Source of the DNA: Saccharicrinis sp.
GTDB lineage: Bacteria; Bacteroidota; Bacteroidia; Bacteroidales; Marinilabiliaceae
Length of the DNA: 34,006 nucleotides
Direction of reading: 5' to 3'
Assembly: GCA_024635555.1 (NCBI GenBank)
Contig: JAGXIO010000247.1
Span: 1-34,006 of the forward strand
Position numbers and translations under genes: made by a program. The number at the start of each line of letters is the position of its first letter. Position 1 is the stretch's first letter. The notes below the pieces were generated by a model, which was given only the letters and a program-made list of their open reading frames with translations, had not been told where the DNA came from and ran no database searches. Below are positions 15,996-24,164 of this stretch, one piece after another.

Positions 15996-17171
15996 ATGAG
16001 CATAGCCACAGAATTTGATAAGTTGAAGTGTTGCGTTATTATTCCTACCTATAATAACCAACAAACTTTGGCCGGTGTAATTGCCGATGTAAGCGATTAT
16101 ACATCTAACGTTATTGTGGTTAACGATGGCAGTACCGATGCTACAAATGCCATTCTGTCTCAAATAAACAACATCGAGCTTGTTTCATATCAAAAAAATA
16201 AAGGTAAAGGTTATGCCATCCGCCAGGGTATCAAAACGGCTTTGGGTTTAGGGTATGAGTTTGCCATTACCATTGATTCGGATGGACAGCATTATGCCAA
16301 AGATTTGCCTTCGTTTATCGAGGAGATAAAAATACAGCCCAACTCACTGCTTATTGGCTCAAGGTTTATGGAAGACAAAGATCAGCCTAAATCCAGTGGT
16401 TTTGCCAATAAATTCTCCAACTTTTGGTATCAAGTCGAAACAGGTTTGAAACTGCCAGACACACAATCTGGCTACCGTTTGTATCCTATAAAAGCATTGG
16501 AAAATAAAAATTGGTTTTGCAACAAATATGAGTTTGAGATTGAAATAATTGTGAGGGCTGCATGGGCAGGTGTACAAGTTAAAGGTGTGCCAATAGATGT
16601 TTTTTATCCGAGTAAAGAAGAGCGCATAACACATTTTCGTCCGTTCAAAGATTTTTTTAGAATTAGCGTGCTGAACACCGTATTGGTTTCGCTGGCCTTT
16701 TTAATCTATAGGCCTAAAATGATTTTTAGAGAGTTTAAAGGCAAAAGATTTAAGGAGATATATCGCTTGCATATTATAAATGCCAACGAAACAAACCAAA
16801 GGATGGCGGCAGCTGTTGGTTTTGGTGTTTTTATGGGTGTTTTTCCTATATGGGGCTACCAACTGCTGGTAGGTTTTTTATTGGCGCATTGGCTAAAGTT
16901 AAATAAGGCTATATTTTTTCTAGCGGCCAACATTAGTCTGCCTCCCATGATACCTTTTATCCTATATTTAAGTTATGTGATGGGTAGTTTTGTTACGGGC
17001 AATGGCAGTTGGCAAGTGGATACCGATATTAACATTGAATCTATTGGGAGTAACATCAAACAATACCTCCTAGGTGCAGTTGGTCTTTCCGTTGTTATGG
17101 GGGTTCTATTCTATGGGATAACACTCTTGGTAATGACTTTATTCAAAAAGCAAAAAGCAAAAAATGCATAA
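15996..17171 (+). CDS. family 2 glycosyltransferase fused to DUF2062
   Basis: A 391-residue protein. Residues about 11-220 form a GT-A glycosyltransferase like dolichol-phosphate mannosyltransferases: VIIPTYNN, VVNDGSTD and the metal-binding Asp94-Ser-Asp96 in TIDSDGQH. From about 260 onwards a DUF2062 domain follows with membrane segments (GVFMGVFPIWGYQLLVGFLL, and a last one near 360-380). It may put a sugar on a lipid carrier or on the pigment head at the inner membrane; the acceptor is unknown. I start at the ATG at 15996, five bases after GAGG (15987-15990), not the GTG at 15990. It overlaps the exporter gene by eight bases (ATGCATAA). Confidence 0.87.
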   Translation: MSIATEFDKLKCCVIIPTYNNQQTLAGVIADVSDYTSNVIVVNDGSTDATNAILSQINNIELVSYQKNKGKGYAIRQGIKTALGLGYEFAITIDSDGQHYAKDLPSFIEEIKIQPNSLLIGSRFMEDKDQPKSSGFANKFSNFWYQVETGLKLPDTQSGYRLYPIKALENKNWFCNKYEFEIEIIVRAAWAGVQVKGVPIDVFYPSKEERITHFRPFKDFFRISVLNTVLVSLAFLIYRPKMIFREFKGKRFKEIYRLHIINANETNQRMAAAVGFGVFMGVFPIWGYQLLVGFLLAHWLKLNKAIFFLAANISLPPMIPFILYLSYVMGSFVTGNGSWQVDTDINIESIGSNIKQYLLGAVGLSVVMGVLFYGITLLVMTLFKKQKAKNA

Positions 17172-20100
17172 TATTTTTATCACCATATATTCAATTTTAA
17201 AAACGCGAAAAAAGAGCGTTTTTACTTTCTTGTTCCTTATGGTGGCACTCATTGTCCTTGTGATGCGTGGCACCAATCTCGAAGAGGATATTTCGTCGCT
17301 TATTCCTATGGACGAACGTATTTCGGAGATGAGCGAAACTTTTACAAACTCAAAGTTTGCCGACCAAATTGTATTTACCCTTTATCTTCATGATACTGCA
17401 CAAATAAATCAAAATCGCTTGATTGAGGTGGCGGATTCATTGGGTCATTTTTTGAGTTCGGATAGCGTTTATGTACAGGCAGTCCGAAGTAGTGTGGATG
17501 AGGCCTCTATTTCAAAGGTTTACGATTTCTTTTACAACAACATGCCCTTGTACATGTCGGATGAGGATTATGCTTATCTGGATACAATTACCACACAAGA
17601 GAACTTGGATGCCTTGATGCAAAAAAATTACCGCAGCATCATTGGCCCAACCGGATTTGCAACTTCTAAATTTATACTGAAGGATCCTTTAAGTATAGTG
17701 CCGCGTTTAGTAAAACGCCTGCAGAGTTTTCAATTGGATGATAATTTTGTGTTGTATAAATCGCACATTTTTACAAAAGATAAAAAGAAAGCATTGGTGT
17801 TTATCGACCCATCCTTTTCTTCAAAAAATACCAAACAAAATAGGATTCTTATTGCGCATATCGACGATTATTTGCTAAACCATGTTCCCGATGATGTTAA
17901 AGTAGAATATTATGGTGGAACGGCCGTGGCAGTGGCCAATGCCAACAGGGTACAAAAGGATATTATTCTAACGGTTTCCATAGCCGCTATTTTGCTTGTG
18001 CTATTATTTGCTTTTGTATTTCGTAATATCAAAGTGCTGGTAGTTTTATTTTTGCCTGTGGTATTGGGCGTGGCCATTTCGTTGGTTGTGCTGTCCTTTA
18101 TGTACACCAGCATTTCGGTTATTGCGTTAGGCGTGGGGGCGGTTTTGCTGGGTGTCTCCGTAGATTATTCGTTGCATTATTTTTCACATGTACGCATTGG
18201 TCATTCACCAAAACAAATCCTAAAAGCTATTTCGGCGCCCATGATAATGAGCAGCCTTACTACGGCAAGCGCCTTTATGTGTTTGAGTGTGGTTAATTCT
18301 CCGGCCTTGAACCAATTGGGCTTATTTGCCGGATTGAGTGTGGTGGCTGCCTCTCTTTTTGTGTTGCTTCTTCTTCCTTTGTTGTTTAATCATGGAAAAA
18401 GTGAGCTAAAGGAAAATCCAAATACACTTATAGATAAGTTTGCTACGTATGATTTTCATAAACATAAAGGATGGATTATTGGCGTGCTGGTACTTTCTGT
18501 TGTTTTTGTGTTTACAGCGCAATCGTTACGATTTGATGCCGATATTGCCAATTTAAATTATATGCCTGTTCATCTGGCTCAAGCCGAAGCGAATTTGAAG
18601 AAGGTGAGTTCGGAAGCTTCCAGTGCTATATATGTGGTGGTGTCGGATACGTGCATGGATGCAGCTTTGTTAAAGTTGGAGCGGAATGCCCCAATTTTTA
18701 AAACACTAGCCGATAATAATATTGTGGGTACGCAAAGTGGAGTAGGCACTTTATTGTTGTCAGGGCAAAAGCAAAAAGCACAAATTGATCGCTGGAATGC
18801 ATTTTGGCTAAAGAAAGGATTGGAGCCGACCCTTAAATCTATTACGGAGGCTGGTGAAAATAATCATTTTAAGGCAGGCGCATTTTCCTCGTTTGTTGAG
18901 GTGGCAATAAAAGATTATTCCATCATTACAGAAACTGAATTTAGTGGAATCATTCAAATTTTCCTCAGTAATTTAATCAACACAAAAGAAGGAAGGGTAT
19001 CATTGGTTTCTGTTTGCAAAGTTAGTCAGGATAAAAAGGATGATTTTTTTAAAGCCATGTCCACTGCCCCCGATTTATTGGTTCTCGATAAGCAATTTTT
19101 TACCAATAAGTTTTTCGAAATATTAAAAGAGGATTTTTCTAAGCTCATTAACTACTCTATGGTGGTGGTTTTTTTAATCGTGCTTCTCTTTTGGGGGCGT
19201 ATTGAGCTTGCTCTCATTACCTTTGTTCCTGTGGTTTTGAGTTGGTATTGGACTATTGGATTGATGGGGCTTTTTGATGTGCACTTTAATATTTTCAATA
19301 TTATAATTTGCACTTTCATCTTTGGTTTAGGTGTCGATTACTCCATTTTTATTATGCAGGGACTCATCAACAATCATAAATACGGAAACCACAGTATCCA
19401 CCCTTATAAGGTTTCTATTTTATTAAGTATTTGCACTACGCTTATTGGTGTGGGCGTGTTAATTTTCGCTCAACATCCCGCATTACGATCTATTGCTACG
19501 GTTACTATTTTGGGTATGGTTTCGGTTATTCTTATCACCTTTACTATTCTGCCCTTTTTATTCAATTGGATGGTAAACAGCAAAAACGGCAAGCGCATTT
19601 TTCCCGTTATCTTGCTCGATATAATGGTGTCCATCGTATCTTTTGCCATATTTTTGGTTGGTGTAATCTTTTTGTCGGCTTTGGTACTTGTGTTTAAGCT
19701 TACTCCATTTTTTAGCAAAGCAAAAAAGAAAATCATACACTATCTGCTTTTCCTTATATGTAAGTTGGTTGTTGGTATTAACTTCCTTTTTAAAATAGAA
19801 TATATTGATAAGCACAAGTTTAATTTATCTAAGCCGGCGGTAATTATTTGCAACCACCAATCACACTTAGATATTGCGCTTATATTACTGATGAGCCCTA
19901 AAATAATTGTACTAACCAATGAGTGGGTTTGGAAAAATCCGTTTTATGGTTTTATCATTCGTTATATCAATTTTTATCCTATTTATACCGGCATCGACAA
20001 TGGCTACGATAAAATAAAAGCAAAAGTAAATCAAGGGTATTCAGTTTTGGTTTTTCCCGAAGGAACCCGGACCAAGGATGGTCGCATCAATCGTTTTCAC

Positions 20101-21000
20101 CAGGGTGCATTTAGTTTGGCCGATTATCTGGGCTTAGATATTTTACCCATTGTATTGCATGGTGCCTTTGAGTGTTTGCCTAAAACAGAGTTTTTTTTGC
20201 GAGCCGGCGATATCACCTTAAAATTTTACGATAGAATTAAGGTTGATAAAGTTTCAATATCCGAAGGTATTACCTATCGGCCTCAAGCCAAAGGTATTAC
20301 TACATTTTATCGCAACGAATATGCTTTGCTGAAAGAGCAGGTTGAAGATGTATCCTTTTTTTCGCGCAGGCTCATCAACCAATACGTGTATAAAGGGCCT
20401 GTTTTAGAATGGTATATGAGAATAAAACTTTCAATCGAAAAAAAATATCGTTTTTACGATGAGCTGTTGCCAAAACAAGGTAAGATAATAGATGTGGGCT
20501 GTGGCTATGGGTTCATGGCCAATTTGTTGTCCTATACTTCGCCCGAGAGGGTATTTGTTGGTTGGGATTACGACCAAGAGAAAATTAGGGTGGCTCAGGA
20601 AGTTGCGAGGTATCGCAGTAAGGTAACATTCGAAGTAAAAGATATCGTTACCAACGATTTTGAACAGGCTGATGTTTTCGTTTTTAACGATGTGCTGCAT
20701 TACTTATCCGAAAGTGACCAGTTTAATATGCTGCGCAAGGCGCTATCTTGTTTAAACTATAACGGGATGATGGTAATACGCGATGCAGACACGGAGTTGA
20801 AAAGACGTACGAAATTTACTAAGTTAACGGAGTTGTTTTCTATTAAATTGATGAGATTCAACAAATTGAAATATGAGTTATCATTTATCTCATCATCAAA
20901 AATAGAAGCTTTTGCCAAGGATAATAATTTGAGTTTCGAAAAGATTGACAATGCAAAATATACATCTAATTTAACCTACATACTTAAAAAGGAGGAATAG
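17164..21000 (+). CDS. MMPL/RND exporter fused to PlsC-type acyltransferase and methyltransferase
   Basis: A 1278-residue three-part protein. Residues 1 to about 860 are an MMPL/RND permease with two repeats, each with a large periplasmic loop and a membrane bundle; the hallmark GVSVDYSLHYFSH (about 333-345) and GLGVDYSIFIMQG (about 722-734) segments mark the two halves. Residues about 880-1080 are a PlsC-like acyltransferase with NHQSHLD (near 896) and FPEGTRT (near 963). Residues about 1100-1278 are a SAM methyltransferase with IIDVGCGYGFMA (near 1107). No stop or frame change breaks the linkers. It probably attaches the polyene to a lipid, modifies it, and exports it toward the LolA-like carrier; direction and cargo are inferred. 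Confidence 0.9.
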   Translation: MHNIFITIYSILKTRKKSVFTFLFLMVALIVLVMRGTNLEEDISSLIPMDERISEMSETFTNSKFADQIVFTLYLHDTAQINQNRLIEVADSLGHFLSSDSVYVQAVRSSVDEASISKVYDFFYNNMPLYMSDEDYAYLDTITTQENLDALMQKNYRSIIGPTGFATSKFILKDPLSIVPRLVKRLQSFQLDDNFVLYKSHIFTKDKKKALVFIDPSFSSKNTKQNRILIAHIDDYLLNHVPDDVKVEYYGGTAVAVANANRVQKDIILTVSIAAILLVLLFAFVFRNIKVLVVLFLPVVLGVAISLVVLSFMYTSISVIALGVGAVLLGVSVDYSLHYFSHVRIGHSPKQILKAISAPMIMSSLTTASAFMCLSVVNSPALNQLGLFAGLSVVAASLFVLLLLPLLFNHGKSELKENPNTLIDKFATYDFHKHKGWIIGVLVLSVVFVFTAQSLRFDADIANLNYMPVHLAQAEANLKKVSSEASSAIYVVVSDTCMDAALLKLERNAPIFKTLADNNIVGTQSGVGTLLLSGQKQKAQIDRWNAFWLKKGLEPTLKSITEAGENNHFKAGAFSSFVEVAIKDYSIITETEFSGIIQIFLSNLINTKEGRVSLVSVCKVSQDKKDDFFKAMSTAPDLLVLDKQFFTNKFFEILKEDFSKLINYSMVVVFLIVLLFWGRIELALITFVPVVLSWYWTIGLMGLFDVHFNIFNIIICTFIFGLGVDYSIFIMQGLINNHKYGNHSIHPYKVSILLSICTTLIGVGVLIFAQHPALRSIATVTILGMVSVILITFTILPFLFNWMVNSKNGKRIFPVILLDIMVSIVSFAIFLVGVIFLSALVLVFKLTPFFSKAKKKIIHYLLFLICKLVVGINFLFKIEYIDKHKFNLSKPAVIICNHQSHLDIALILLMSPKIIVLTNEWVWKNPFYGFIIRYINFYPIYTGIDNGYDKIKAKVNQGYSVLVFPEGTRTKDGRINRFHQGAFSLADYLGLDILPIVLHGAFECLPKTEFFLRAGDITLKFYDRIKVDKVSISEGITYRPQAKGITTFYRNEYALLKEQVEDVSFFSRRLINQYVYKGPVLEWYMRIKLSIEKKYRFYDELLPKQGKIIDVGCGYGFMANLLSYTSPERVFVGWDYDQEKIRVAQEVARYRSKVTFEVKDIVTNDFEQADVFVFNDVLHYLSESDQFNMLRKALSCLNYNGMMVIRDADTELKRRTKFTKLTELFSIKLMRFNKLKYELSFISSSKIEAFAKDNNLSFEKIDNAKYTSNLTYILKKEE

Positions 21001-21003
21001 CGG

Positions 21004-22482
21004 ATGTATGATGTGGCTATAATTGGAAGCGGATTAGCTGGTTTGCAGTGCGCCTATTTGTTAAGCAAAGAGGGCATGAAGGTTTGCGTAGTGGAAAAAA
21101 ATGATAGAATCGGTGGTATGATTCAATCTTTTGTGCGCGATGGGGTAGCTTTTAATACCGGTTTAAATTACACCGAAAGCCTAGGTGAAGGCGAAGTACT
21201 TAATCGCTATTTTAAATTGTTCGATTTGATGGGCAACATTACCCCCAAACAACTGGACTTGGAGCAGTCCGATATCATTACCTTGGGCGATAAATCATAC
21301 CCTATCCCGCAAGGTCATGAGCAATATGCCGAGACATTAAAAAGTTATTTCCCTAAGGAGGCTGATGCCATTGGAACCTATATGAATGGATTAAAAGAGA
21401 CCTGCAATTCGTTTCCGCTTTATAAGTTAAAGGGTCCGAATACAGATTTTTCAATGGACACGTCATTGTTATCGATGGCTGCATCACAATACATCAATAA
21501 AATTTCGCAGAATAACGACTTAAGAGGATTGTTGGCAGGAACAAATATTTTGTATGCCGGACAGAGCGATGAAACGCCATTGTATATGCATGCTTTAATT
21601 TGTTATTCTTTTATCAAAAGCTCGTGGCGTATAAAAGAAGGAGGCAGTGGCATAGCCAATGTACTGGCTAATGGCATAAAAAAGAATGGCGGAATCGTTA
21701 TGCGAAATGCCGAAGTTAAACATGTGCGGGTTAAAGATGGTTTGGTGTCACACTTGGAGTTGTTAAATGGCGAACGAGTCGAAGCCAAAAGCTTTATATC
21801 CAGCCTTCATCCAAAAGCGTTCATACCATTGGTGGATGAGGGTGGATTTAAAAAGGTTTTTCGCTCACGGATTTTGTCGTTAAAAGATTCTATCGGAATG
21901 TTTTCGGTATATATCGTATTAAAAAAGAATAGTTTGAAGTATCAAAATTACAATCATCATTATTTTAGGACTAATGCGGTGTGGGCGGTTGATAATCATC
22001 ATTGGCCTCAAAATTATTTGATGTACACACAATACAACCATAAAACAACGGAATTTGCTGATGGTCTTACCATTATAGCTTATATGAAATATAGCGAAGT
22101 GGCCAAATGGAAGGATACTTACACGGAAGAACGAGGTGAAGATTACGAGGTTTTTAAGCAGGAAAAAGCCGAAAAATTGATTGCCTTAGCCGAAAATAGT
22201 ATTCCCGGATTAAAACACAAAATAGCGAATTACTATACCTCCACACCGCTTACTTATCGTGATTATACAGGATCAGCTAACGGTTCGGCTTATGGGGTTA
22301 TTAAGGATTATCAAAACCCAACGCATTCGATAATTGATGCGCAGACAAGATTAAAGAACCTGTTTTTTACAGGGCAAAACCTCAATGTACATGGTATATT
22401 GGGCGTTTCTATTGGTTCGGTATTAACCTGCTCCCATTTTTTAGGGATGGAGTATCTTTACAATAAACTTATTGCAGATTAA
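21004..22482 (+). CDS. FAD-dependent oxidoreductase, CrtI/retinol-saturase-like, copy 1
   Basis: A 492-residue flavoprotein of the phytoene desaturase / NAD(P)-FAD oxidoreductase type. The N-terminal dinucleotide motif is IIGSGLAGLQCAYLL with the acidic residue in VVEKNDRIGG, and the C-terminal FAD motif is LFFTGQNLNVHGILGVSIG. The family acts on polyene or isoprenoid chains (desaturation, saturation or isomerisation). In this cluster it may adjust the double-bond pattern or geometry of the polyene, but no sequence feature fixes the reaction. It follows the exporter by three bases and is one base ahead of a paralogue, so the pair looks like a tandem duplication kept for two related steps or a heterodimer. 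Confidence 0.85.
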   Translation: MYDVAIIGSGLAGLQCAYLLSKEGMKVCVVEKNDRIGGMIQSFVRDGVAFNTGLNYTESLGEGEVLNRYFKLFDLMGNITPKQLDLEQSDIITLGDKSYPIPQGHEQYAETLKSYFPKEADAIGTYMNGLKETCNSFPLYKLKGPNTDFSMDTSLLSMAASQYINKISQNNDLRGLLAGTNILYAGQSDETPLYMHALICYSFIKSSWRIKEGGSGIANVLANGIKKNGGIVMRNAEVKHVRVKDGLVSHLELLNGERVEAKSFISSLHPKAFIPLVDEGGFKKVFRSRILSLKDSIGMFSVYIVLKKNSLKYQNYNHHYFRTNAVWAVDNHHWPQNYLMYTQYNHKTTEFADGLTIIAYMKYSEVAKWKDTYTEERGEDYEVFKQEKAEKLIALAENSIPGLKHKIANYYTSTPLTYRDYTGSANGSAYGVIKDYQNPTHSIIDAQTRLKNLFFTGQNLNVHGILGVSIGSVLTCSHFLGMEYLYNKLIAD

Positions 22483-22483
22483 A

Positions 22484-24004
22484 ATGAAAGAAGAGAATAG
22501 GTTCGATATTGTAATTATGGGCAGTGGCCTAGGTGGATTGGCTTGTGGAAGCATACTGAGTCAACGCGGCTATAAAGTTTGTGTGCTCGAAAAGCATTTC
22601 CAGATTGGTGGCTGCTTGCAACACTTTAAGCGAGATGGCGCCTTGTTTGACACTGGCATGCATTATATTGGTAGTTACGACGATGGGCAAATATTGAATA
22701 CCCTGTTTCGTTACTTTGGGGTTTATGATAAAATAGAGGTCTCAAAATTAAACGAAGAAGGTTTTGATGTCCTTTCGCTGGGTGGTAAGGAATATCAAAT
22801 TCCACAAGGTGTTGAGGCATATAGAAATATGCTTTTGAGCAATTTTCCGGATGAAAGAAAAGCGATTGAAACCTATTTGGATAAAATTATAGAAATAAAT
22901 AATTCGGTGGATGTGATTAACCTTCGTGAAGTGGCAGTTGATATAATGCCCATGAAACAAGGTGTTGATGTTAGTATTTATGATTTTGTAACCACAATTA
23001 CTGATAATAAGGAGCTGCAAAATGTGCTTTGTTTGTTAAACTCTTTATATGGTGGCAAAAAGGAATCGGCATCACTTTTTGAACATGCGGTTATTAACCT
23101 ATTTTACCTGCAGAGCGCCTATAAGCTAAATAATGGCGGCGGTCAAATAGCCGATGCCTTTAAACAGGTTATTGAGGAAAACGGAGGTACTGTTCGTATC
23201 AAAGCTAAAGTAAGCAAAATTTTATGCGAAGATAGACGTGTGCATCAAGTGCAACTCGAAAATGGTGAGATGATTAAAGCGGATAAGTTTATTTCTAATA
23301 TCGACCCATTTTTGACCATGCAAATGGTAGAAGGCGGAAATATTAGAAAAGCATATTCTAACCGCTTGATGAACCTTAAACATACCACATCGTGCTTTAG
23401 TGTTTATATTGTTTTAAAGCCAAATACGGTAAAGTATCAAAATTCAAATTACTATTATTATAAACAGGATGATGTTTGGGCACTGGATTATTATTCCGAA
23501 GACTTATGGCCGCAGGGTTATATGATGTACTCCAATCAAAGTAAAATGCAGCCAGAGTATGCCGAGAGTTTGATACTGCTCTCGCCCATGGATTATGACG
23601 AGATGAAGCCATGGGAAAATACCACCATTGAGAAGCGGGGAGCATCTTATAAGCAGATGAAGGCCGAAAAAAGTGAAAAACTCATTGCCCTCTTAAAACA
23701 TAAATACCCTCAAATTGAGGATTCCATCCAAAAGGTTTATTCCTCATCGCCATTAACTTATCGCGATTATACGGGTGTGCGCAAAGGAGCAATGTATGGT
23801 GTGCTTAAAGATTGTCGACATCCTTATGAGTCGCAAATATTACCACGAACACGAATGGATAACCTATTTTTAACAGGACAAAACATAAATATGCACGGTG
23901 TTTTAGGGGTATCCATGGGCGCAATTTTAACATGTGGAGAGATAGATGGCATTAACAATATTATAAGAGACATTAAAAAGAAAAAATCATGTCCAAAACC
24001 ATAG
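22484..24004 (+). CDS. FAD-dependent oxidoreductase, CrtI/retinol-saturase-like, copy 2
   Basis: A 506-residue paralogue of the preceding protein. Matching blocks run along its length: GSGLGGLACGSIL, LEKHFQIGGCLQHFKRDGALF, SSPLTYRDYTG and LFLTGQNINMHGVLGVSMG. Both proteins share the SPLTYRDYTG-like and TGQN..HG.LGVS signatures, so they come from one duplication. The ATG at 22484 lies directly after the previous stop; a TTG at 22472 would overlap and was not preferred. Substrate presumably the polyene or its precursor; one copy may have taken a different step. The gene ends within a small AAAACC-ATA-GGTTTT hairpin (23995-24009). Confidence 0.85.
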   Translation: MKEENRFDIVIMGSGLGGLACGSILSQRGYKVCVLEKHFQIGGCLQHFKRDGALFDTGMHYIGSYDDGQILNTLFRYFGVYDKIEVSKLNEEGFDVLSLGGKEYQIPQGVEAYRNMLLSNFPDERKAIETYLDKIIEINNSVDVINLREVAVDIMPMKQGVDVSIYDFVTTITDNKELQNVLCLLNSLYGGKKESASLFEHAVINLFYLQSAYKLNNGGGQIADAFKQVIEENGGTVRIKAKVSKILCEDRRVHQVQLENGEMIKADKFISNIDPFLTMQMVEGGNIRKAYSNRLMNLKHTTSCFSVYIVLKPNTVKYQNSNYYYYKQDDVWALDYYSEDLWPQGYMMYSNQSKMQPEYAESLILLSPMDYDEMKPWENTTIEKRGASYKQMKAEKSEKLIALLKHKYPQIEDSIQKVYSSSPLTYRDYTGVRKGAMYGVLKDCRHPYESQILPRTRMDNLFLTGQNINMHGVLGVSMGAILTCGEIDGINNIIRDIKKKKSCPKP

Positions 24005-24164
24005 GTTTTTATGGGCATATCAATCAGTCCAAAACCTATATTCCGGAACTTGTGCTCGTAGTCTCATAATCCTTAATCTCATAATCCTTAATCTTATAAT
24101 CTTTTGTCTCTTATCTCTTATCTAACAATCTCTTATCTAACAATCTCTTATCTAATCTAAAAAG
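24005..24164. repeat. tandem TCTTATCTAA-type repeats and dispersed element
   Basis: A spacer built of short direct repeats: TCTCATAATCCTTAA appears twice near 24062-24092, and CTCTTATCTAACAAT-like units appear three times up to 24155. Upstream of them lies GTGCTCGTAGTCT (24052-24064). This and TATCTCTTATCTAACAATCT (24112-24131) match the elements at 3272-3306 with one mismatch each. AAAACC/GGTTTT at 23995-24009 followed by a T-run may be a weak terminator for the oxidoreductase pair. Repeat units are too short and irregular for a CRISPR array. Confidence 0.6.

Noticed and set aside
18000-21000. Possible sequencing frameshift merging separate exporter, acyltransferase and methyltransferase genes.
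   Set aside because: The frame is continuous through both linkers, with no internal stop, start-like spacing or abrupt change in composition, so a real fusion is more likely.
24062-24155. Short direct repeats that could suggest a CRISPR array.
   Set aside because: Units are only 10-15 bases, degenerate and without regular unique spacers; no cas genes are nearby.
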